Assembly (NCBI GenBank): GCA_016209995.1
Contig: JACQVC010000553.1
Span: 1 to 11,788, forward strand
From: Gemmatimonadota bacterium
Lineage (GTDB): Bacteria > Gemmatimonadota > Gemmatimonadetes > Longimicrobiales > Gaopeijiaceae
Direction: 5' to 3'
DNA length: 11,788 nucleotides
A program made the position numbers and the translations under genes. A model generated the notes under the pieces. The model ran no database searches, was not told where the DNA came from, and saw nothing but the letters and a program-made list of their open reading frames with translations. Position 1 is the stretch's first letter; the number at the start of each line of letters is the position of its first letter. Of this stretch, positions 1 through 5,610 are shown in pieces.

Positions 1-83
1 ACGAGGTAGAGGGAGATCACCCCGGGGACGCCGACCAGGCCAAGCAGGCGCATCCAGCCGTTGAGGCGGCCATTCGGCGGCAT
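1..83 (-). CDS. Small membrane protein, N-terminal fragment (cut by window edge)
   Basis: On the minus strand an ATG at 83 opens a frame that runs off the left edge. The visible 28 residues begin MPPNGRLNGW and continue into a hydrophobic stretch (roughly residues 12-28, containing GLVGVPGVISLYLV) that looks like a transmembrane helix with a basic, cytoplasmic N-terminus. The start lies 11 bp beyond the stop of the upstream minus-strand gene, so it is probably the next member of the same transcription unit. The Shine-Dalgarno is weak: CGGAG directly abuts the ATG. Small single-helix proteins of this kind are common in phages and plasmids, but I do not recognise the family. Only the membrane character is supported. 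Confidence 0.5.
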   Translation of the reverse strand, partial: MPPNGRLNGWMRLLGLVGVPGVISLYL

Positions 84-94
84 CTCCGGGTGGC

Positions 95-283
95 TCACGG
101 CTCGCCAGCCCCGACGCTCGTCAGGATGGCGAGCCCGAGGGCGCGCAGGCTGTGCTCCGAGAGCGCGATCCTCACGCAGTCCTGCCCGTGCGTGAGCGAC
201 AGAACCGGCTCGCCATCGTCGTCGCGCGTGATCGCGGGCTCGGCCAGGCCGTGGCGGAAGACACACTCGATGCGCATCGCCAT
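95..283 (-). CDS. Hypothetical 62-aa protein
   Basis: This minus-strand frame encodes about 62 residues starting MAMRIECVFRHG and ending ILTSVGAGEP, with the pattern of a small beta-rich domain (FRHGLAEPAITRDDDGEPVL) followed by a short helix (SEHSLRALGLAIL). The frame is open further upstream, but that extension would lie entirely over the better-supported 292-501 gene. The ATG at 283, just after that gene's stop, is therefore the likely start; a second in-frame ATG lies two codons later. The upstream sequence has no good Shine-Dalgarno, so translation may be coupled to the preceding gene. No family recognised. Confidence 0.5.
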   Translation of the reverse strand: MAMRIECVFRHGLAEPAITRDDDGEPVLSLTHGQDCVRIALSEHSLRALGLAILTSVGAGEP

Positions 284-291
284 GGGGAGAC

Positions 292-501
292 TTACACGCA
301 GCGCCGCGCTCGACGGAGCTGGCACAGCTCGTCGGGCGTGAGCCTGAGCCTCAGCGACAGCGCCTGCTGCCGCAGCTCGGCGGCCTGGTAGCGCGCCGAG
401 GCGATGCGAGCCATCGTGGACTCGTACCTCGCCTGCAACGTGGCTGCGCGTCCCTGGAGCTGCAGGATCCTGCGCACCTTGGCCGATCGATGCTCTGGCA
501 T
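292..501 (-). CDS. Basic helical small protein, paralogue of the 514-792 gene
   Basis: The 69-residue product is almost entirely predicted helix and rich in Arg, Ala and Leu. It starts with MPEHRSAKVRRILQLQGRAA and carries the motif RARYESTMARIA-like heptads, ending ELCQLRRARRCV. A GGAGG Shine-Dalgarno lies 6-10 nt upstream of the ATG at 501, only 12 bp after the stop of the preceding gene. It aligns without gaps to residues near the N-terminus of the neighbouring 514-792 product: S-x-KVR-[KR]-IL start, ARYE in the middle, and L-T-x-x-[EQ]-L-x-x-LRR-[AG]-R at the end. This is a tandem duplication. A short coiled-coil or nucleic-acid-associated protein is possible, but the function is unknown. 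Confidence 0.6.
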   Translation of the reverse strand: MPEHRSAKVRRILQLQGRAATLQARYESTMARIASARYQAAELRQQALSLRLRLTPDELCQLRRARRCV

Positions 502-513
502 GGTGGGCCTCCG

Positions 514-792
514 TCATGTGCGAGTGGTGGTGAAGGTCCGGTCCAGTGGCGTGGCTACGGGAGCAGTCCCGACGCCAGCAGCGTCGGGACGTCCCCGGCG
601 CAACTCCCCGAGCTGCGTGCCGGTCAGCGAGGACTCGAGGAGGGACGCGTTGTCGAGAAGGGCGCGCGCCTGCGCCATCGCGTGCGTGGCCCGGGCGAGC
701 GCCCGCTCGTAACGGGCGAGGAGACGATGCGCGCGCGCCTCGAACCGCAGGATCTTCCGCACCTTGCGTGAGCGCGCCGGGGCGCCGGCCAT
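514..792 (-). CDS. Basic helical small protein, paralogue of the 292-501 gene
   Basis: From the ATG at 792 the product is about 92 residues: MAGAPARSRKVRKILRFEAR, then an Ala/Arg-rich helical segment with ARYERALARAT, a conserved end (LTGTQLGELRRGR), and a Thr-rich tail. It is a diverged tandem copy of the next gene. An alternative TTG start at 867 overlaps the upstream stop and has GAGGG about 7 nt before it. It would add 25 residues of low-complexity S/R/A/V/T encoded by a short DNA repeat (CGGCACGTGA at 827 and 804 region), so the start is uncertain. The family is unrecognised; a coiled coil is likely. Confidence 0.5.
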   Translation of the reverse strand: MAGAPARSRKVRKILRFEARAHRLLARYERALARATHAMAQARALLDNASLLESSLTGTQLGELRRGRPDAAGVGTAPVATPLDRTFTTTRT

Positions 793-859
793 CGCGCCAG
801 CTGACGTGGCCACGGCACGTGACGTGACCGCGGCACGTGAGGTCCCCGCGGCGCGCCGG

Positions 860-1228
860 CTAGCCAAGGACGCCCTCGAGGGTCTCCGCGTCCCCGGCGA
901 GGATGCCGTTGCGCATCAGGAGCCCCGCCGCCTCGATCCAGCCCCGCACCTCGGCGAGTCTTTCCTCGGTCAGCGCGGTGAGCTTCTGGGGCACGTGGAA
1001 CCCGTGCTCGGTGATCTCTGCCCGCTGCCGGCCGACGACGAGCCGCCACTCGGCCCATTCCTCCCAGTGGTCCACTCGCGCCGATACGATGACCCAGCTC
1101 GTGTAGCGCGGTGTCGCCGCACCCTCGAACGTGCTCTGCATCATGGCCGCGACGCGCACGCCGTCGACCTTGCCCTGCTCCTTCACCTCCGTCAGCAGTG
1201 AGCTGAGCGACCCATGGATGATCTTCAT
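860..1228 (-). CDS. Hypothetical 122-aa protein, first gene of the leftward cluster
   Basis: An ATG at 1228 is preceded by a strong Shine-Dalgarno (GAGAGGAGAG), so the longer upstream extension is rejected. The product begins MKIIHGSLSSLLTEVKEQG, then has an alternating strand pattern (YTSWVIVSARVDHWEEW, WRLVVGRQRAEI) and two helices (LTEERLAEVRGWIEAAGL), ending AETLEGVLG. It looks like a compact alpha/beta soluble domain with no Cys or His cluster and no signal peptide. It is the promoter-proximal gene of the minus-strand run and faces the repeat-bearing spacer. I do not recognise a characterised family; I have the impression that such proteins occur on high-GC metagenomic elements, but that is not evidence of function. 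Confidence 0.75.
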   Translation of the reverse strand: MKIIHGSLSSLLTEVKEQGKVDGVRVAAMMQSTFEGAATPRYTSWVIVSARVDHWEEWAEWRLVVGRQRAEITEHGFHVPQKLTALTEERLAEVRGWIEAAGLLMRNGILAGDAETLEGVLG

Positions 1229-2001
1229 CGCGTCTCTCCTCTCGCCGGCGCCGGCCTCGTCGCCGCGCCGTCGCGAGGGGAGAAGGGCAGGAACCGTGCC
1301 GCCGACGAGATCGACAAACCGGAGAGCGCGCAAGTGGTTGAATCACTTGCTGGTGCGGCGACGTCCAGGCGTTCGGATCCGAGGGATCGGGGCCGTGTCG
1401 CGGGTCCGGCCCCCGTGTGATTGTCGATTCGTTGTCGATTAGGTTGTCGATTCGCTCGGCGCTCTCGCGAATCTTGACCATCAGGATCGCGCCCAAGTGC
1501 GCGGCAGGATTGAGCGAACGCGGCCAGCGCGGACCCGATCATTCGCACCTATAGGCAGTTGTCGATTCGTTGTCGTTTTGTTGTCGATACCTCGCATTCT
1601 CCCCCGTGCGGCGTGAGGCTCACGTAGGCCGCAAGTGCCGAGAAGCGTGGAGAGATCGGGACGCAGGCCCAGTCCTCGCGCGCGCCGGAATCGACCACGG
1701 AAGGGGTTGCGCTTTGGTTGTCGATTAGGTTGTCGATTCCGTCCGTTTCGCGGAGACGCAGGCGGGCCGCGCACGTCCCTTCCGAGCACGGAGAACCCAC
1801 GTAACTGCTCGGAATCACGGATCGCCGCGAGGCCTGATCGAGCGGGATCGACGGAGCGGCGTCTTCGTTGGGCTTATCGCGGGTTTGTTGCGGCTCATCG
1901 CGCTATCCCGCAGCCCGCGAGGTCACGCAACCCCGCGATGCATCAGCTCGTCTCGCATGTCCTCGCGACGGCCGCCGATTTGCACTCGTCAGCCGGCCGA
2001 G
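1229..2001. other. Divergent non-coding spacer
   Basis: This 770-bp stretch separates the leftward small-gene cluster from the rightward acyltransferase. The open frames across it are discordant in composition and lack ribosome binding sites, so I see no credible gene. It contains the TTGTCGATT clusters described separately. An inverted near-copy (GATCGACAA, 1309-1317) and a weaker one (AATCGACCA, 1689-1697) extend the motif to the other strand. Promoters for both directions must lie here, but no convincing -35/-10 pair is visible in this GC-rich DNA. Confidence 0.6.
1421..1738 (+). repeat. Three clusters of a 9-bp direct repeat, TTGTCGATT
   Basis: Exact copies start at 1421, 1432, 1444, 1559, 1718 and 1730; near copies are TTGTCGTTT at 1570 and TTGTCGATA at 1581. 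Within clusters the spacing is 11 or 12 bp, close to one helical turn, so a protein would meet all copies on one face of the helix. Clusters begin about 138 and 159 bp apart. The layout resembles iterons, a partition centromere such as the 11-bp repeats of R1 parC, or a multi-site operator. No ParM/ParA or Rep protein is identifiable nearby, so the role is open. Confidence 0.85.
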
Positions 2002-2679
2002 ATGAAAGTGCTCGCGCGCATCCGAGCCGGGAGTCGAGAGATCGAGTGCGGTCTTGCCACGACCAAGCAGGAGCGGGCCGCGGTCCTCGCCCAGCGCTTC
2101 CGCGTCTACCAGCGCAAGGGCTACTACCGGCCGGGGCTCCAGGTCGATCGCGACGTCCACGACGACAAGGCGGCCTACTTCCTGGCCACGCTGTCGGATG
2201 GCGATCTCGGCCGCGTGCTGCTGGGCAGCGCGCGCTTGATTCTTGGGGAGTCTCGCGCCGGGTTTGGGTTCCCCTGCGAGATGGCCTTCGAGTTCGAGCT
2301 GCCGGCGGCGATCCGAAACACCACCGTGTCCCAGCGGGTCGAGATCAGCCGCGTCGTGGCTGAAGCCGCTCAGGGCATCGTCATCGGCGGCCTGATGACC
2401 CCTCTCGGCCTGATCCAGGCGATCTGCCAGCACACGCGGCCCCTCGACGTCCGCTGTGGCCTGGCGGCGATCAAGCTGCGCCTCCTGCGAGCGCTCCAGG
2501 GCCTGGGGGTGCGCTTGCACGAGATTCAGCCTGCCCGGCTGATCTATCCGACCGACGGCCCGGTGTCGGGCTACTGCCATCATCATCCAGATCCGGTCGT
2601 CCCGGTCTACTGGCAAACCGACGAGATCGTCCCGTCGGTCGAGCGGGCGATCGCACGGTACCAGCGAGTCGACGGGTGA
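2002..2679 (+). CDS. LuxI/FeeM-like N-acyltransferase (GNAT fold)
   Basis: The 225-residue product has the layout of acyl-ACP-dependent N-acyltransferases (LuxI autoinducer synthases, FeeM N-acyl amino acid synthases, exosortase-associated acyltransferases). It has an N-terminal RFRVY segment (residues 32-36), an acidic stretch VDRDVHDD (48-55), a strand with GSARLIL (Arg78), and VEISR (113-117), whose Glu114-x-x-Arg117 matches the conserved E-x-x-R of LuxI. After that comes a long C-terminal half with a helix like the acyl-chain binding region. The ATG at 2002 is chosen because homology-like sequence starts there; the 39 residues upstream are low quality and the Shine-Dalgarno is weak. The substrate is unknown. 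Its stop overlaps the recombinase start (GTGA), indicating co-translation. Confidence 0.8.
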   Translation: MKVLARIRAGSREIECGLATTKQERAAVLAQRFRVYQRKGYYRPGLQVDRDVHDDKAAYFLATLSDGDLGRVLLGSARLILGESRAGFGFPCEMAFEFELPAAIRNTTVSQRVEISRVVAEAAQGIVIGGLMTPLGLIQAICQHTRPLDVRCGLAAIKLRLLRALQGLGVRLHEIQPARLIYPTDGPVSGYCHHHPDPVVPVYWQTDEIVPSVERAIARYQRVDG

Positions 2680-3782
2680 CCGTGGCTCACCCAGAACCAC
2701 CGTCGACATCTCTCGCGGTCCGGACGCCACACCCGCTGGCGGCGGCCCTTGACGGGTGGCTGGTGCCCCCCGATACTGCTCTCCAGCGAAAACGTGGCCG
2801 TGACTCGGGCCGGAGGACCGAAGCCATGGCGCAACAACTTCTCGAGCTGGTAGAGCAGTTCTGCGGATTTCAGCGAAAACAACGGGGCAAGACGGACAGA
2901 GGGGTGAAGACCTACCGATGGAATCTCGAGCAATTCCTGGTGTTCAGTCGCACACGCAACGTGCGGCCCGCACAGGTCGGCGATCTCGAGTTGGCGCACG
3001 TGCAAGCCTGGATGGACGCCATGGCCGCGGCGGACCTAGCGCTGTCAACCATGCGGGCCCGGCAGTCGACGCTGTCGAGCTTCTGCGCGTGGCTGGTGAA
3101 GCGTGGCCTGCTGGTGGCCAACCCGGTCGCCCGGATGGACCGTCCGCCACATCATCGCGAAGCTCCGCGGCAAGTGCCGGGCACGGCGATCATGGATGCG
3201 CTCATCGAGGCCGCCAGGCAGCGCAAGCGAATGCGGGACCTGGCGATCTTTCTCATTCTCCGCTACACCGGGATGCGCCGCGAGTCGGTGGCCACGCTGC
3301 GCGTCCGCAACATCGACGCGCAGTGGGGCCTCCGGAATGTCTCGGTCAAGGGCGGCACGACCCGCGATATTCCCCTACCCGCCGTGGTGACGCAGTTTCT
3401 CAAGAGCTATGTCGAGCGCGTGGTGACCACCAAGGTCGCCGCGCTCACGCACGACACGCCCCTCTTCTGGTCGGAGTGGGGCCGCCGGTATCAGGGCAAG
3501 ACCCAGGCACCGATGGACGGCAAGAACATCTGGCGGCTCTGCAAGACATACGGCCGCCTGATCGGCTATCCGATGCTGAAGCCCCACGACCTCCGGCACG
3601 GCGTCGCCATGGAGATCCTGGAAGCCCAGCACGACCTCGAGGCGGTGCGCGCGATGCTCGGCCACGTGCGCCTCGAGACCACGCAGATCTACGCGCAGAT
3701 TCGCCCGGCTCAGCTCAAGCGCGCGGTGGAGTTCTACGAAGCCAAAGCGCTCGACGCGCTGGCCGGTGAGCCGAAGACATGA
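2676..3782 (+). CDS. Tyrosine recombinase / phage-type integrase
   Basis: A 368-residue, apparently intact tyrosine recombinase. Residues about 50-145 form the SAM-like core-binding domain (YRWNLEQFLVFSRTR ... LVKRGLLVANPVARM). The catalytic domain follows, with all expected residues: Arg201 in TGMRRES, Lys225 in VSVKGG, His304 and Arg307 in KPHDLRHG, His330 in MLGHVRLETT, and nucleophile Tyr339 in QIYAQI. The first 50 residues are Pro/Arg-rich and lack a clear fold. The start is GTG at 2676, overlapping the acyltransferase stop; a second GTG lies two codons on. It catalyses site-specific strand exchange through a 3'-phosphotyrosine. Repeats beginning 17 bp after its stop could be its attachment or arm sites. 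Whether it integrates the element or resolves it (Xer-like) is not decidable. Confidence 0.95.
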   Translation: MTVAHPEPPSTSLAVRTPHPLAAALDGWLVPPDTALQRKRGRDSGRRTEAMAQQLLELVEQFCGFQRKQRGKTDRGVKTYRWNLEQFLVFSRTRNVRPAQVGDLELAHVQAWMDAMAAADLALSTMRARQSTLSSFCAWLVKRGLLVANPVARMDRPPHHREAPRQVPGTAIMDALIEAARQRKRMRDLAIFLILRYTGMRRESVATLRVRNIDAQWGLRNVSVKGGTTRDIPLPAVVTQFLKSYVERVVTTKVAALTHDTPLFWSEWGRRYQGKTQAPMDGKNIWRLCKTYGRLIGYPMLKPHDLRHGVAMEILEAQHDLEAVRAMLGHVRLETTQIYAQIRPAQLKRAVEFYEAKALDALAGEPKT

Positions 3783-3798
3783 GGACGGTGGTCGCTAC

Positions 3799-3953
3799 GT
3801 GTTTGAATCCCGTTCGGGACCAAGGAATGCGGATTGTCGCTGTGTGTTTGAGTCGCGTCCGAAGTCAAGGAATGCGGGCGGCCGTCGTGGGTTTGAGTCG
3901 CGTTTTGCTGCGTGTTTCAGTCGTGTCCGGAGGCTCCGTGTTTGAGTCGCGTC
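3799..3953 (+). repeat. Five direct copies of a 16-bp repeat downstream of the recombinase
   Basis: The consensus is GTGTTTGAGTCGCGTC. Copies are at 3799-3814 (diverged), 3844-3859 (exact), 3889-3904 (one or two mismatches), 3912-3927 (two mismatches) and 3938-3953 (exact). Steps are 45, 45, 23 and 26 bp. The first units also share AAGGAATGCGG, making a 45-48 bp larger repeat. An open frame starting at 3779 (ATGA overlap with the recombinase stop) translates the repeat as MR-x-V-A-x-CLSRVR-x-QG units, but it is only 67 codons of repeat DNA and I do not call it a gene. Position and form suit integrase arm-type binding sites. Confidence 0.8.
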
Positions 3954-3978
3954 GGGCAACGTCCTCAAACACGGAGCC
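3932..3978. other. Perfect 15-bp inverted repeat, candidate attachment core or hairpin
   Basis: GGCTCCGTGTTTGAG (3932-3946) is perfectly complementary to CTCAAACACGGAGCC (3964-3978), with a 17-nt spacer. The left arm contains the last copy of the 16-bp direct repeat. No T-run follows on either strand, and the right flank is A-rich (CTAAAACCCTAACAAAAAC), so a standard intrinsic terminator is unlikely. An inverted pair of recombinase core sites, or a folded single-strand recombination site, fits the position next to the integrase better, but that is inference. Confidence 0.7.
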
Positions 3979-3982
3979 CTAA

Positions 3983-4291
3983 AACCCTAACAAAAACAAC
4001 TTGGTGGCCCCAACGGGACGCCTGCATGAGGCTGCACTCGTAGACGACTCCCTCTCCCTCCCCTGCGAGGGACTCGCGCTCGCGGCGTAGGGTATCATCC
4101 TCGTGGGCTAGGCGCCGGCTGATCCCCGGCGCCGCCCGCGAGTCGCGGACCCGACCCCGGGGACTCCCAGGGACTCTCTCGCCTCCGCGCCTCCTCACTA
4201 GCCTCATCCTTCTCGCCTTCCCCCACGTTTCTTCCTCGCCGTGGCGCACACAGGGCACATGAGATACCCCAGGGGGGTATGCCAGCCAGTC
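3983..4291. other. Intergenic stretch without a credible gene
   Basis: Frames on both strands here are Arg/Ser/Pro-rich and lack ribosome binding sites. A perfect hairpin GGCGCCGG / CCGGCGCC (4111-4118 with 4126-4133, 7-nt loop) is present without a T-run. It could end transcription from the recombinase operon or be part of the origin region that follows. The 4170-4240 section is pyrimidine-rich on the plus strand. Confidence 0.5.
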
Positions 4292-4718
4292 GTTCTCTAG
4301 GGTGAGGTGGTCGAGCGCGGTCCTGTCCCCTGAGCGGGCGCGCTCGACGGCGCTAGGCGCGAGGGAGGGGGGGGGTGCTCACCGATCGCTCTACCGGGTG
4401 AGCGCACTGCTGTACCCGGCGCCGGCCCCCTCCGCCTAGGTTTGCGGGGAGAAAGAGGGGGGGGGTCCCACTCGATTGTTCTACAGGGTGAGCGCCCGCG
4501 CGACCGCCCCCGGGTCATACAGAGTGAGGGACCGCGACCTGCCCGCCCGATCGTCAATACGGGTGAGGCCCCCTGAGGGGCGACTCCACCCTGCCCCGGG
4601 GGTCATACAGGGTGAGGGCTCCCGAGTCGTCGCCCAGGGGGGGGGGCTGCCCATGAGGCGCTCATCCCGGTGAGCACCCCTGTTCAGGCCGACTCACCGT
4701 CGTCATACAGGGTGAGGG
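4292..4718 (+). repeat. Eight-copy iteron-like array, candidate replication origin
   Basis: Seventeen-bp units with consensus GTCATACAGGGTGAGGG start at 4292, 4388, 4478, 4514, 4553, 4602, 4659 and 4702, all in the same orientation. The copies at 4602 and 4702 are identical and the one at 4514 differs by one base. The others are diverged but keep GGTGAG. Two classes are visible: TCATACAGGGTGAGGG (4514, 4553, 4602, 4702) and a GYTCT/GCTCAT class (4292, 4388, 4478, 4659) with GAGC or GAGG at the end. G-runs at 4367-4375, 4457-4465 and 4637-4646 each end exactly 12 nt before an iteron of the second class; a G6 run at 4272-4277 ends 14 nt before the first. The array sits just upstream of the operon with primase and ATPase genes, as iterons do in plasmid origins. 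Confidence 0.75.
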
Positions 4719-4752
4719 ACCCCGTTCCCCCGAGGGGCGCGAGCAGACGTAG

Positions 4753-4767
4753 CCGGCTTCGAGCCGG
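4753..4767. promoter_or_regulatory. Short inverted repeat upstream of the long operon
   Basis: CCGGCT-TCG-AGCCGG is a 6-bp-arm inverted repeat between the last iteron and the first gene of the operon. A second pair, GGCCGA (4779-4784) and TCGGCC (4799-4804), follows. Either could be an operator for one of the HTH mini-proteins or a leader hairpin. The position alone suggests this, and no promoter hexamers are convincing. Confidence 0.3.
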
Positions 4768-4849
4768 TGTCACCAGGCGGCCGATGGGCGGTCTTTCTTC
4801 GGCCTTCCGGCGATGAAAACCCTCGCCGGCTACCACACAGGAGGTGCAT

Positions 4850-5023
4850 ATGTCCGATGTCCTGAGCGTTGCCGAGGCAGCGAAGCACTGCCCGACCTTC
4901 TCCGAGGTGACCCTCCGGCGCCTAGCCCGCGCGGGAGAGCTACCCGTCGTCCGACACGGACGGCGCCTGTTCTTCACCGCCGCCAGTCTCCGCGACCGGC
5001 TCGGCCCACTCTTCCAGGGATGA
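4850..5023 (+). CDS. Excisionase/MerR-like HTH mini-protein 1
   Basis: A consensus AGGAGG (4839-4844) sits 5 nt before the ATG at 4850, giving a 57-residue protein, MSDVLSVAEAAKHC to DRLGPLFQG. The order 'sVaEAA...TLRRLARAGELPVVRHGRRLFF' is the winged-helix pattern of the excisionase/MerR-like HTH_17 group: the recognition helix is around TLRRLARAGELP, followed by a beta wing RHGRRLFF. Such proteins bind DNA near attachment sites or promoters. As the first gene behind the iteron array it may autoregulate the operon or help recombination. An in-frame-shifted ATG at 4813 has no ribosome binding site and is rejected. Its stop overlaps the next start (ATGA). Confidence 0.8.
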   Translation: MSDVLSVAEAAKHCPTFSEVTLRRLARAGELPVVRHGRRLFFTAASLRDRLGPLFQG

Positions 5024-5175
5024 GAAGCCGGATCTTCGAGGCCGCGGTCCGCGCGGGGATGGTCGTCGTCCCGGCGGTGCTGGTCTCGTGCATGACGTGC
5101 GACGCCCTCTACGTCGAGGCGCCGGGGAAGCGGCGGTATCGCCCGCGGTGCGCATGCCCACGATGGCGCCGTTGA
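5020..5175 (+). CDS. Cys4 mini-protein (possible zinc knuckle)
   Basis: Starting at an ATG that overlaps the previous stop (ATGA at 5020-5023), this 51-residue product has a helix with a short hydrophobic run (AGMVVVPAVLVSC). It then has CMTC (Cys24, Cys27) and RCACP (Cys44, Cys46), ending in a basic PRWRR tail. The CxxC...CxC arrangement could hold one zinc ion; the alternative reading is a short membrane-associated peptide with cysteines. The stop lies inside the next gene's N-terminal region, a tight overlap typical of the operon. No family recognised. Confidence 0.55.
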   Translation: MRSRIFEAAVRAGMVVVPAVLVSCMTCDALYVEAPGKRRYRPRCACPRWRR

Positions 5176-5387
5176 CGCCTCCCGCGGAATACGCGACCGC
5201 CGACCTCGGGGCCGCTCGCCGGAGCGGTCTCTCCGAGCCCGCGATCCGCTATCGAATCGTGAAGGGCGAGGTGCCCGCGATTTGGAACGGCGGCCGTCTC
5301 CGCATTCCCGCCGACGCCGTCGAGCACCTCAGGGGTGCGGGAGACGGGATGCGCCGCTATCTGCCATCGCTCGTTCCGTCGGCCTAA
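5154..5387 (+). CDS. HTH mini-protein 2 (excisionase-like)
   Basis: About 77 residues. The core EYATADLGAARRSGLSEPAI, then YRIVKGEVPAIWNGGRLRIP, is a MerR/excisionase-type winged HTH: helix 1 (DLGAARRSGL), recognition helix (SEPAIRYRIVKGEVPA), wing (NGGRLRIP), and final helix (ADAVEHLRG). The start is either the ATG at 5154 or the one at 5163; neither has a Shine-Dalgarno, and both overlap the preceding gene, so coupling is likely. Its opening EYAT-x-DLGAA also starts the 5611 gene, so the two are paralogues. Likely a DNA-binding regulator or recombination directionality factor; the target is unknown. Confidence 0.7.
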   Translation: MPTMAPLTPPAEYATADLGAARRSGLSEPAIRYRIVKGEVPAIWNGGRLRIPADAVEHLRGAGDGMRRYLPSLVPSA

Positions 5388-5393
5388 AGGAGG
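5385..5393 (+). promoter_or_regulatory. Stop codon fused to a Shine-Dalgarno (TAAAGGAGG)
   Basis: The TAA stop of HTH mini-protein 2 runs directly into AAGGAGG, placed 6 nt before the ATG of the next gene at 5400. It fixes that start and indicates that a terminating ribosome can reinitiate. Confidence 0.7.
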
Positions 5394-5399
5394 CCCCCC

Positions 5400-5600
5400 A
5401 TGCAGACGTTGCCCGTTCTCGAAGCCGCCCAGCATCTCGGGATCTCCGAGAAGGCGGTCATGTCTTGGCTTGGCCCGTTCTCTTGGGCGCGCCTCGTAGG
5501 CGAGAGGATTCCCGCCGAGACCGTTGAGGCCATCCGGCGCAACACGTACTCGGACGGGGGCCGCGCGGCGACGCGAACGTCCTCCGGCTCCTCTCGGTAG
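5400..5600 (+). CDS. HTH mini-protein 3
   Basis: The 66-residue product starts after a perfect AAGGAGG. Its first half (MQTLPVLEAAQHLGISEKAV, then MSWLGPFSWARLVGERIPAE) has the layout of a helix-turn-helix: LEAAQHLGISEKAV gives helix-turn-recognition helix, and RLVGERIPAETVEAI mimics the wing and closing helix of excisionase-like proteins. The C-terminal 18 residues are Ser/Thr/Arg/Gly-rich and probably unstructured. It lies between two related HTH genes, giving a run of small DNA-binding proteins ahead of the primase. Function beyond DNA binding is unknown. Confidence 0.7.
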   Translation: MQTLPVLEAAQHLGISEKAVMSWLGPFSWARLVGERIPAETVEAIRRNTYSDGGRAATRTSSGSSR

Positions 5601-5610
5601 AGAAGCACTG

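Noticed and set aside
624..1496. Minus-strand 290-codon ORF over the leftward cluster
   Set aside because: High-GC shadow frame rich in Arg, Gly and Pro; the smaller genes beneath it have ribosome binding sites, tight spacing and paralogy.
1635..2363. Plus-strand 242-codon ORF overlapping the acyltransferase
   Set aside because: Arg/Pro-rich shadow of the real frame; it crosses the TTGTCGATT repeats and has no ribosome binding site.
3799..3824. Possible tRNA 3' end (T-arm-like GTTTGAATCCC followed by GGGACCA)
   Set aside because: The near-invariant T-loop C is a T, one stem pair fails, and there is no anticodon arm upstream, only recombinase coding sequence. It is one of five repeat copies and the others look less like a tRNA. 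A degenerate tRNA-derived attP cannot be excluded.
3779..3982. 67-codon ORF overlapping the recombinase stop (ATGA)
   Set aside because: It consists of the 45-48 bp DNA repeats read in frame and ends in the inverted repeat. No ribosome binding site of its own and no recognisable fold; annotated as repeat DNA.
3965..4258. Minus-strand 97-codon ORF in the origin region
   Set aside because: Arg/Gly/Ser-rich, no convincing Shine-Dalgarno, and its C-terminal end runs through the hairpin arm and A-rich flank.
4292..4718. CRISPR array
   Set aside because: Units are only 17 bp, diverged, and spaced irregularly (36-96 bp), with no cas gene; iterons fit better.
4297..4977. Minus-strand ORFs across the iteron array (4297-4557 and 4684-4977)
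   Set aside because: They translate repeats and G-runs, and the second lies over the well-supported HTH gene at 4850.
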